From positions 1 through 49,425 of the forward strand of contig CANJQI010000013.1 of assembly GCA_947476215.1 (NCBI GenBank): a DNA stretch of 49,425 bases, in the 5' to 3' direction. Below the pieces are notes generated by a model that was not told where the DNA came from, did not search any database, and saw nothing but the letters and a program-made list of their open reading frames with translations. This document shows, piece after piece, positions 1-8,800 of the stretch. This stretch comes from Betaproteobacteria bacterium (GTDB lineage Bacteria > Pseudomonadota > Gammaproteobacteria > Burkholderiales > SG8-41). The translations under genes were made by a program, and so were the position numbers. Within the stretch, counting starts at the first letter, position 1. The number at the start of each line of letters is the position of its first letter.

Positions 1-252
1 ATTTTCGTGAGCCAAACCGGCCTTGAAGACGGGCCCGAACGGATCGGCGGATTCGGATTGATCTGCTTTGGCCAGATCCACCTGGATGTTTGCGACCATG
101 ATGCTGGGCGCGTTCTGGATGCCCAGTCGCACCGCCTGATGAAGCGTTATTGCGCCACAGGCTGGAATAACGTCCGCCGCGGACACGCTCATGGACGCAA
201 GGGAAGATGCAACAAAAACAACGGTTTGGAGATACTTTGGCTTAAACATCAT
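1..252 (-). CDS. TolC-family outer-membrane efflux protein, N-terminal part (runs off left edge)
   Basis: The reading frame from the ATG at 252 stays open to base 1 (84 codons). It begins with a basic start and a hydrophobic stretch ending in SMSVSAAD, a typical Sec signal peptide. The mature part has ITLHQAVRLGIQNAPSIMVA followed by NIQVDLAKAD, the first-helix pattern of TolC/OEP proteins (LTLxEAVxLAlxNNPxL). Such proteins form the outer-membrane channel of RND, MFS or ABC exporters. Position downstream of the NRPS genes on the same strand suggests product export, but this is inference, since a 243-bp gap and a separate promoter lie between. A second ATG at 249 is an equally possible start. 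The C-terminal part is outside the window. Confidence 0.72.
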   Translation of the reverse strand, partial: MMFKPKYLQTVVFVASSLASMSVSAADVIPACGAITLHQAVRLGIQNAPSIMVANIQVDLAKADQSESADPFGPVFKAGLAHEN

Positions 253-344
253 GCTCCGTGGCTATGGTGAAGTGTAGGGTTGGTGCATCACCACTAGCGT
301 GTAGCTTACCGATGGTTTATGACCGATTTGTGACGAGCGAGGAC

Positions 345-372
345 ATTTTAGAGTATTGGGGGGATGGGTCAA
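345..372 (-). promoter_or_regulatory. sigma70-like promoter for the TolC-type gene
   Basis: Read on the minus strand, TTGACC (367-372) and TAAAAT (345-350) are separated by 16 bp, each one base from consensus. Transcription would start near 338 and leave a leader of about 85 nt before the ATG at 252. The surrounding 253-495 stretch holds no gene. It also contains a short CGCCG/CGGCG hairpin near 398-412, without a U-tract in either direction. Confidence 0.5.
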
Positions 373-495
373 ACTATTTTTTAATCCCTTAGTCCCCGCC
401 GCTTGCGGCGCGGTACTGAAATCGGGGAATCCAAAGGGGCGCAGCCACGTGGTCAAGGGCGGGATGAATACCCCGACCGCGAAGTTTATCGTTAA

Positions 496-1233
496 TCACG
501 CAATTCGCGCCAGATCTCGCTCTAAAGTCGGCAGGAAATCGGCGGCGGTTCTGGCAAAGAAATGGCCGCCTTGAAATATCCGAAGGGAAAAGCTCACTCC
601 TGCAAATCGACGCCAATCCTGCATGCTCGTCGCCTGGGCGGCCAGGTCCTCGTTGCCCGAGTAGGCCAGAATCGGACACGACAGCGGCAAATCCGGCACT
701 GGATGCTCAACCAAACCGATGTCTGCGCGCAAGATCGGGAGCATCATCTGGCGAAGTTCCGGATCTTGAAACACCAGTTCCGGCACCCCGCCGTAGCGCC
801 TGATGTGCTCGATAAACTCATCATCCGGCAAAATCGCTGCGCCAGGCGTCGATGGTTTGCTATCTGGCGCGCCGTGCGCGGCAGGAATGAACAATTCGGG
901 TAGCGGCAGACCCAATTCAGCCAGACGATGACACAGGGCAAAGCCTATCTTCGCCCCAAGGCTGTAGCCCAGCAGGGAATACGGATGGTCCAGGTGCGGC
1001 GCCAATGCAATGGCTAACTCATCCACCAAGCGCCCCAAATCCTGGTGGCAGGGTTCGTTCAGCCGGGTTTCCCGCCCAGGATATTGCACCGGCACTACCG
1101 ATACCTTATTCAGGTTCTTGCGCCATGGCAGGAAGAAAGAAGCGCCGCCTCCCGCAAATGGCAGACAAAACAGGCGGCGAGCCGCGGACTCACCCCCAAA
1201 ACCAAACGGAAACCAGCTGCTTTTATCAACCAA
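496..1233 (-). CDS. Type II thioesterase (NRPS editing hydrolase)
   Basis: A 245-residue alpha/beta hydrolase of the GrsT/TycF/SrfAD group. Visible family marks are LFCLPFAGGGAS near residues 21-32, VPVQYPGRE near 48-55, the nucleophile elbow GYSLGA with Ser91, an acid in YSGNED (Asp196) and the C-terminal QGGHFF (His224). Type II thioesterases remove mis-primed or stalled acyl groups from carrier proteins, so the job here is probably housekeeping for the large synthetase upstream. The start codon is TTG at 1233 (or an undetected later start), overlapping the TGA of the preceding gene by 8 bases, which suggests translational coupling. The family assignment is secure; the pairing with the synthetase is inferred from the neighbourhood. 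Confidence 0.9.
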   Translation of the reverse strand: MVDKSSWFPFGFGGESAARRLFCLPFAGGGASFFLPWRKNLNKVSVVPVQYPGRETRLNEPCHQDLGRLVDELAIALAPHLDHPYSLLGYSLGAKIGFALCHRLAELGLPLPELFIPAAHGAPDSKPSTPGAAILPDDEFIEHIRRYGGVPELVFQDPELRQMMLPILRADIGLVEHPVPDLPLSCPILAYSGNEDLAAQATSMQDWRRFAGVSFSLRIFQGGHFFARTAADFLPTLERDLARIA

Positions 1234-1744
1234 GCCGCGATTCCGCCCTCAAGCCTGGCGCAAGCTGTTTGCCTTGCGTGTATTGCGTCTCAAAATAATT
1301 TTTCAGGGTACTTTTTTTACTGCCTAAAAAGTTACCGCCGGTCTCGTAATGTTTTTGAAAAATCTTGCCGACCGCATAGACTGCAGCTGCGTTGGTAAGC
1401 GAAAGGAACCCGATGTAGGTCGCGTGCCCGAACAGCGGGACGCCCTTTACCGCAGACTTGGCTTTGGCCGCAAAGTAGAGAGGCGCAATGCTTCCGATAA
1501 GCGAGAGCAGAAGTTTGTAGGCCACCAGCTTGCGAGGAACAGGAAAATCGTAAATCGCCGCAAGATCCCGAATCATCTTTACCTCGATGCCGGTGACGAC
1601 CGCCACATCAATGATGAATGAGGGTATCAATGCGCAGCCCATGGCGGCGATAACATGATTTCTGATGCAAAGCTCCGCTCTACGTTCCCGCCCCGATGAA
1701 ACATCGTGGGTTTGCGAAGCAAGGGCATCAATATCTTCCGACAT
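1226..1744 (-). CDS. DUF697-like small membrane protein
   Basis: A 172-residue protein with a hydrophilic N-terminus and about three hydrophobic segments (roughly residues 30-52, 76-95 and 103-125). The arrangement IPSFIIDVAVVTGIEVKMIR, followed by DLAAIYDFP, matches the DUF697 (YcjF-tail/GTPase-associated) pattern, in which an Ala/Pro-rich helix precedes a conserved 'xxQxxMixxLaxxYgxp' segment. Its biochemical role is unknown; relatives often sit next to dynamin-like or Era-type GTPases, none of which is here. The stop codon overlaps the thioesterase start, and the gene lies 91 bp downstream of the DUF4350-like gene, so all are probably one transcript with the NRPS. The charged C-terminus is probably cytosolic. 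Confidence 0.7.
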   Translation of the reverse strand: MSEDIDALASQTHDVSSGRERRAELCIRNHVIAAMGCALIPSFIIDVAVVTGIEVKMIRDLAAIYDFPVPRKLVAYKLLLSLIGSIAPLYFAAKAKSAVKGVPLFGHATYIGFLSLTNAAAVYAVGKIFQKHYETGGNFLGSKKSTLKNYFETQYTQGKQLAPGLRAESRLG

Positions 1745-1835
1745 GCATGCAACGCTTAGCTTAAGCTCGGCTTGTACGCGTGTCGAGAGTACGCTGTGCC
1801 GGGATATGAAGTAGTCGGATTCAATGTGAAAATTC

Positions 1836-2825
1836 CTATTTGATCCGATTGCTCAGCCAATGCATCAGGTTGAGTATGAACTGCTTGTTGTTGGGTGCAT
1901 CAGGATTGTGAAAGCCGGTGGGGTAGTCATTCGCCCATTCCGCGTAATTCACCGAAAACATTGATGCCTCTCCGAATACCGCGACCCTGCCTTTGCCCGG
2001 TCGCAAAACCACGCCCTGATACAAGCCTTCTGCGGACGCAAAAGGCGTTTGCAGGGAGATATCGACATGATCGCTAGGCCACGCAATCTTCGCGCCACGG
2101 CCCAATTCCAGAATCGGCGCAAACGCTACGCCGGGGCGCATCCGAAACGCATTTCCGGTAAAGCTGACGACTAAAGGAATGCGCTCGCCTTTTTTAATTC
2201 CATTGGTCACCGGATGAGCGCGTAGTTTGCCGACATTGGGCGTCGCAGGCTCCCGATAAAATTTAATCAGATTCATGTCTCCCGGCTTGTAGGTGAAGGC
2301 CGCGTCAAAGGCGAAATTATTCAACATGAGCACGCCAAAAGCATCGCCGAGCTTTTCCGCCGCGCCGGGAAACGGCATGTGATCGGCGATTAAAAGCAAG
2401 GACCCGCCCGCATTAACCCAATCGCGGACCGCTTTTATTTCGTCCTCGGTAAATGCGTCGGGCGCCGGAAGCAGCCATTTGTCCTTGGTTCGTTTCTCAT
2501 TGGCATTTTTTTCATTCAACGCGTTGCAGATGACCAGGATATCCGCCTCGGCAAGCGTTTGGGCGCTCAGGCGCTCGCGCAGGGGCTTGACCGTGGCGCC
2601 ATCGGCGATAAGGAGGTCCGCGAAGCCCTTAAAGCGATCATCCATGGTCTGATAATTATTGTGGGCTTCATCGATGAGGACACGAGGACCGGCGCCACTC
2701 TTAAACGCGGGATTGGCCACCGTCACCACGTAATTCCCGGTTCCGACAATCCCCTTCGGTTGTGCAAAGGCTAGATTGCACAGCAATACTACCGACATGG
2801 ACACCATGGTAATCATCTTGAACAT
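1836..2825 (-). CDS. Secreted DUF4350-like protein (class I glutamine-amidotransferase-like fold)
   Basis: The ATG at 2825 is preferred: it yields a clean signal peptide (MITMVSMSVVLLCNLAFAQ near residues 4-22), whereas longer frames run into the 3' end of the synthetase gene. The 329-residue product has VLIDEAHNNYQTMDDRFKGF near 47-66 and the segment AVRDWVNAGGSLLLIADHMP near 145-164. Both are typical of DUF4350/GldG-like domains that resemble glutamine amidotransferases but are mostly uncharacterised. The late FGEASMFSV also fits. The frame starts 68 bp after the NRPS stop, in the same direction, so cotranscription is likely. A periplasmic role linked to the peptide product is conceivable but unproven. 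Confidence 0.75.
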   Translation of the reverse strand: MFKMITMVSMSVVLLCNLAFAQPKGIVGTGNYVVTVANPAFKSGAGPRVLIDEAHNNYQTMDDRFKGFADLLIADGATVKPLRERLSAQTLAEADILVICNALNEKNANEKRTKDKWLLPAPDAFTEDEIKAVRDWVNAGGSLLLIADHMPFPGAAEKLGDAFGVLMLNNFAFDAAFTYKPGDMNLIKFYREPATPNVGKLRAHPVTNGIKKGERIPLVVSFTGNAFRMRPGVAFAPILELGRGAKIAWPSDHVDISLQTPFASAEGLYQGVVLRPGKGRVAVFGEASMFSVNYAEWANDYPTGFHNPDAPNNKQFILNLMHWLSNRIK

Positions 2826-2893
2826 TGTTAGCTGCTTTCGAAAATTTAAGAAACCTACCCTTGCCAGAGATTCTACCCAATAGCGGTTTATCT

Positions 2894-5800
2894 CTACAAA
2901 TCCGTCAAAAATCCGCTCAGCGTCGCCGCCAGCACTTTCGCGTTGGTCGAAATCATCATCGTCAAATGATCTCCCGGGGCTTCGCCTACCGATATGGGTC
3001 GATCGAAATAGGCCGTCCATCCCAAATCGCGTGTATCGTGCATGGCGGCGAATTGTTCGGAAACAAGCGCCTCCGGTTGCTGTTCCCGCGAGCGCAGCAA
3101 CAGCACGCGAGTGCTTGCATGGAGTCCTTCGGGCGCATAGGTCAAGCGCAAGTTCGCTTTATAGACCTCGATAAAGCCACGGAAATTACGAATGTCGGAA
3201 CCTTCCGGCAAGACCCCAGCCTCGATTAAGCGGCGGTGCAATAAGCCCAGTTGCGCGTCGCTCTCAAGCGCCTCGAATTGCTCAGCGCTTACCCTCGCGT
3301 CTAGCGTGTACATATTCGAGACGATGTCCGAGACTTGCGCCAACCACCGGGCTTGGCTCCAATCCTCTCCGGTGGGCCGGAAGAAATGCGGCGCAGGCGT
3401 ATCGAGCAGCACAAGCACCTCCGGTTCACGACCCGCATCATGCAATTGCCTGGCCATTTCGAAGGCCACTAAACCTCCGAAAGAATGGCCTGCCAGAATC
3501 CGCGGAAATTCGTGTCCCTCGCGTTTGATTGCCTCGATATAGTGCCGCGCCAAATCCTCCACGGTGCTAGGCGTAGGCGTCACGCCATCGAGTCCGGGCG
3601 GCTGCAAACCGAAAAACGGACGATCCGCGCCCATGGCGCGCGCCAGATCATGGAAATAGACAACATTACCGCCGGCTCCAGCGGCGCAGAAAAATGGCGC
3701 CTTGTTTCCTTGAGTTTGAATTGGGACCAGCGACGCCCATTCAGTTTCTTTGATATCACCGCGAAGCAAGCGGGCCATGGATTCAACCGTGGCGCTTTGA
3801 AACAAACTGGCCAATGGTAAATTGCGACCGAATCGCCGCGCAATTTTCGCCATCAATCGCACCGCGATAATCGAATGCCCGCCCAAATCGAAAAAATCGT
3901 CGCGGATGCCTATGGGCCGCAGATCCAGAACTTCTTCCCACAGATGAACCAGGGACAATTCCACATTGTCGCGAAAACCAATCCGCTCACCCAAGCCTTG
4001 ATTGCGGGCATCATCGGGCAAGCGCAGGGCGAGCCGGTCGATCTTCCCATTGGGCGTCAACGGCATGGCTTGGATAGACACAAAATGACTTGGAACCATG
4101 TAATCCGGCAACGCCGCCAGCATCGCCCGCCGCAGTTCATTCGCTTCAAGCTTTTCGCCTGCGTAATAAGCCACCAGGCGCGCATCACCCGCGCTATCCC
4201 GATCCAGAACCACGGCGCACGCCACCACCCCCGATTGACGAGCGAGGACATATTCGACCTCACCCAATTCAATCCGGAATCCGCGAACTTTCACCTGCTG
4301 ATCGCTTCGTCCCAGATATTCGATGCGACCATCGCGCAGATAACGCGCAAGATCGCCGGTGCGGTAGAGCCTTTGCCCCGGCACGAACGGATCGGCCAGA
4401 AAGCGTTCCTCGGTCAACTCAGGACGATCGTGATATCCCGATGCCAGACCATCACCCCCGATAAAGAGCTCTCCTGTCACGCCCACCGGTTGTAAGTTCA
4501 TCCGAGCATCCAGGATCATCAGACGGGTGTTGGCGATCGGCCTGCCTATGGGGATGGTGGCATGAAGCAAATCTGCCTCAGTCACGCGTTGTAGCGCGGA
4601 CCAGACCGTGGTTTCCGTCGGGCCGTACATATTCCACAATTCATCGCAGCAATCCAGCAACTGCCTGGCCAGACCGGAACTCAGTGCCTCACCGCCACAA
4701 AGAATCTTCAGTCCGCTTTGTCCTTGCCATCCTGTTGCCAATAACATGTTCCAGGTGGCGGGAGTCGCTTGCATCAGCGTAACCTGCTCCGCGGCGATGG
4801 TTTTTATCAATTCATTCGCATCACGTGTTACCGCCTCGTCGGCAATGATGATCCTGGCGCCCGCGCTCAAGGGGAGAAAAAGTTCCAGCAGCGCGATATC
4901 GAACGAAATGGTGGTCACCGCCAGCAGAATATCCTCGGCGCGGATTCCCGGCGTCTGCCGCATGGCATACAGAAAATTCGCCGCGGCTCGATGGGCAACC
5001 ATCACACCCTTTGGCTTGCCGGTGGAGCCTGAGGTGTAAATAACGTAGGCCAAGGGGTCGGTGCCGATATTTTGGTGATTGGCGGCAACAGGTTCCGCGA
5101 TTAGACTTGCCGGATTATTCGCCCTATCCAAAAGAAAAACAGCGCAATCCACTGCGGGTAATTCGGATAAGCATGCAGACTGAGTCACCAGCAGGCGCAC
5201 TCGGGCATCATCCAGCACAAAGCGGATGCGCTCCGGTGGATAGTTTCGATCCAGAGGCACATAGGCGCTGCCCGTCTTGAGGATCGCCAGCAATCCAATC
5301 AGCATGTCCGGCGAGCGCTCAACGCAGAGCGCGGCCAAGGTTCCTGGACGTAATCCCGCAGCGCGCAGTTGCGCGGCAAGTAGATCCGCGCGCTCATCGA
5401 GCGCCCGGTAGGTAAGCTTTTCTTGGTGGAACTGAACTGCGATTGCACCCGGGGTCCGCCTTGCCTGGGCTTCAAATATCCCATGAAGGCTCAACGGCCC
5501 ATTGAATTGAGCGGCAGTCCTGTTCCATTCCACGGCCATGCACGCCGCCTCCTCGACGGACAGCAAAGGCAAGCGATCCACAGACTGATTCGGGTCGTCG
5601 GCAATCGCCTCCAACAAATTGGCATAGTGGGCGCCAAGCCGATCCACGGTTTCGCGGTCGAACAAATCCGCGTTGTATTCGAACGAGGTTTTCAAAACGC
5701 CATTGCGATCGCTAATCGCCAGGGTCAAATCGTATTTCGACACTACCTGTCGCGAGACAATCTCCGTTATCTCCAGGCGATCCAGCGCCGGGGTTACCGA

Positions 5801-8800
5801 GGGCGCGTTCTGCATCGAAAACATCACCTGGAATAGCGGCGAATAGCTCAAGTTACGCTGTGGCCGCAATTCCTCGACCAATTGCTCGAACGGAACCTCC
5901 TGATGCGCAAAGGCTTCCAGCGCGATGATTCGCGCGTTGCCGAGAAATTCAGCGAAGCCTTGATCGGGCACGACCGCCAGACGCATGACCAGGGTATTCA
6001 CGAAAAATCCGATCAGCGGTTCAAGCTCGCTGCGGGATCGATTGGCGGTCGGCGATCCCATGACGATGTCCCGCTGCCCGCTGTAACGCGCCAGCAAAAC
6101 CGCGAACACCGCCATCAGGAGCATGTACAGCGAGACCCCGGATTGCTCGGCAAGACGCTTTAGTCGCGCCGACAGGGAAGATCCCAGCGATTTCTCGATG
6201 GAGTCTCCGGAAAATCGTTGTATCGCCGGTCGCGGCCGATCCGTGGGCAACTCCAGCAAAGCAGGGGCGCCTGCGAGACGCGTTCGCCAATATCCCATTT
6301 GGCGCTTCAGTTCATCACCGGCCAGATAGCGACGCTGCCAATGCGCATAGTCCGCATACTGAATGCGCAAACGCGGCAGCGGAGAATTATTGCCTGCGGC
6401 GAAGGCATTATAGAGACGGCTCCACTCGGACACCATCACGCCCATCGACCATCCATCGGAAACGATGTGATGCATGTTGAGCATGACAATATGCTCGGAT
6501 GGCGCAAGGATCAGTAATGTGCTGCGGAACAAAGGGCCTTGCGCCAGATCGAAAACTTCCTCCGCATGCGCATGCAATGCCCGGCTCACCTCGGCGGATT
6601 GCTGTTCCGGCGCGTATCCGCTCAGGTCGGACTCCGCCATAACAGGTATTGATTCAGCGATGGACAGCGTTGGCACCCCATCAAGCGTTTCAATGCGACT
6701 GCGCAGCACTTCATGACGCTCTACGATGACGCGCAAGGCCGCTGCCAACGCGTCACGCCGCAACGGTCCCTTGAGGCGCAATGCAACCGGCATGTTATAC
6801 GTCGTGCCGGCGCCTTCGAGCCGATCTAAAAACCACAGCCTCTGCTGGGCGAACGAGAGCTGCAATGGGGCCTCGCGCGTCACCGGCGCAATGGTCTCGG
6901 TCCCCGGCTGGCCCAGTCGGGCATAACCCAGGATCTCCGCCATTCCCCATGAGGGTTCGCCGAGAAAATCCTCCTTGTAAATACTCCGCCAACGATCGGC
7001 GACGCTAGGATCGATACGGCTATGCGTATGAAATTTGATATCCCCCAGCATCTTGGATTCCCGGTGGATGCCGTTGGTCATTCGCGTTGAAGAATTCTCG
7101 TCGTCGTAAATACGCAGCATCTCGGGCACGTAGTCGATCGCCATGAATTCGCACATGCGCCTGACCGCCTGTTCCGGCTGTTGGGAGATTTCCTCGAAGC
7201 CGATGGCGAGCTGGCGTTGCCGGGGAATTCCCGCCAGGAACTCGACAATATTGCGGTGACTGTGCAACCAAATCAATTCCGCCAATCGGCGCCGCGGAAT
7301 CTTGTGCGGATAACGAAAGAATATCTGGTCGAGCTTTGCTTCTTCGAACGAACTGATCATGCCGTAGGGATGGCGATGCAGGTGGATGTACAGGGGTTCG
7401 TCGAAATACTCCTCCGCGCGTTGCATCACCCCGACATCCAATGCATACGAGGGCGATTTATCAACCAGGATGCGTCCATCGAGCCAACTTTGCAGTTCTC
7501 CGTAGAAGGACTTGACCGAAGTCTCGCCGCGTTCGCGCGTGGCCATGATACGTTTAGCCTCGTCTGCGTCCACACCGCGTGCTTGCATCACCGCCCGCAG
7601 CGTACCCTCCAGCCAAAAGGCATCCCGTCCGGAACAAATCTCCTTGCGCTGAGCCAAGGTGTCAAATCCCAGCAACTCCAGTTCCGGCGGCGAAAAAAGC
7701 TGCGGGTGGCCGCCCAGCAGCACGCGCAATAAAGTCGACCCCGATCGCGGCGGTGAAAGAACGAAGATTGCGCGGGGGTTGTGTCGTTTGTGGTCACCTC
7801 CGCGAGCGCGAGTTTCAACACTTGGCAAACTATTCGTCCCGAGGCGTTCCATTGATGGCGCGCCAGGGGAAAAAGCGATGGTGGGCGGTATTAAGCGTCG
7901 AAAAGCATCGACATCCGATTCCGAAATCCTACCGGATACCTCCATCGCAGTGGAGCTATCCTGCACAGCACCCAGCCTGGCCATCGCTTCGGGGTAATGC
8001 ACGCACAGGTATTCCACCAAACGGCGAATCGTCGGCGCCTCGAAAAGCGCGACCACATAGACCACACTATGCAGATGTGCCTGGAGCTTGTTCGCCAGAA
8101 TCGCGCCACGGATGGAATCGCCGCCAAGTTCAAAGAAATTTTGATCGATGCCGACTGTAGAGATACCCAACACCTCGCACCATAACTCGGCCAACAATCG
8201 TTCCATCGGCGTTTGCGGCGGAACGAAGGCCGGCCCGCCCCTTAGCCCCTCGGCAGCGTGCAGCGCCAGCAGGTCGGCAAGTAGCTTGCGGTCCAATTTC
8301 CCGTTGGTGGTGAGCGGCAATCGCTCCAAAACCAACACCGCGGCAGGCACCATGTAGTCGGGCAAGCGTGAAGTCAGGTACGCGCGCAGGGTCGAGGGCA
8401 GCGTATCGTCCTGCCAATCCCTCGATACGGCATAGGCGACCAAACGGGCGCCGGCCGCGTCGTTTTTGGCCTCCACCACGGCCTGCGAAACCCGAGGATG
8501 CTGTGTAATACAAGTCTCGATTTCTCCCAGTTCTATTCGAAAACCGCGAATTTTTACCTGCTGATCCATTCTCCCCAAGTATTCGAGCTTGCCATCGGGA
8601 CGCCAGCGCGCCAGATCGCCGCTGCGATAAGCGCGCCCCGCCTGCCCGATAGAGGCATCGGGAATGGCGATGCCAGGCAATCTGCCAACAATGAATCGCT
8701 CCGCCGTTAGCGCCGGTAACTTGAGGTAGCCCTTGGCCACACCGGCGCCGCCGACAATGATCTCACCGCCCACGCCAATTGGTACCGGCTGGCCATACCG

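Noticed and set aside
389-679. 96-codon minus-strand frame overlapping the thioesterase 3' end
   Set aside because: It lies mostly in another frame of the well-supported thioesterase gene, with no recognisable domain and no ribosome site.
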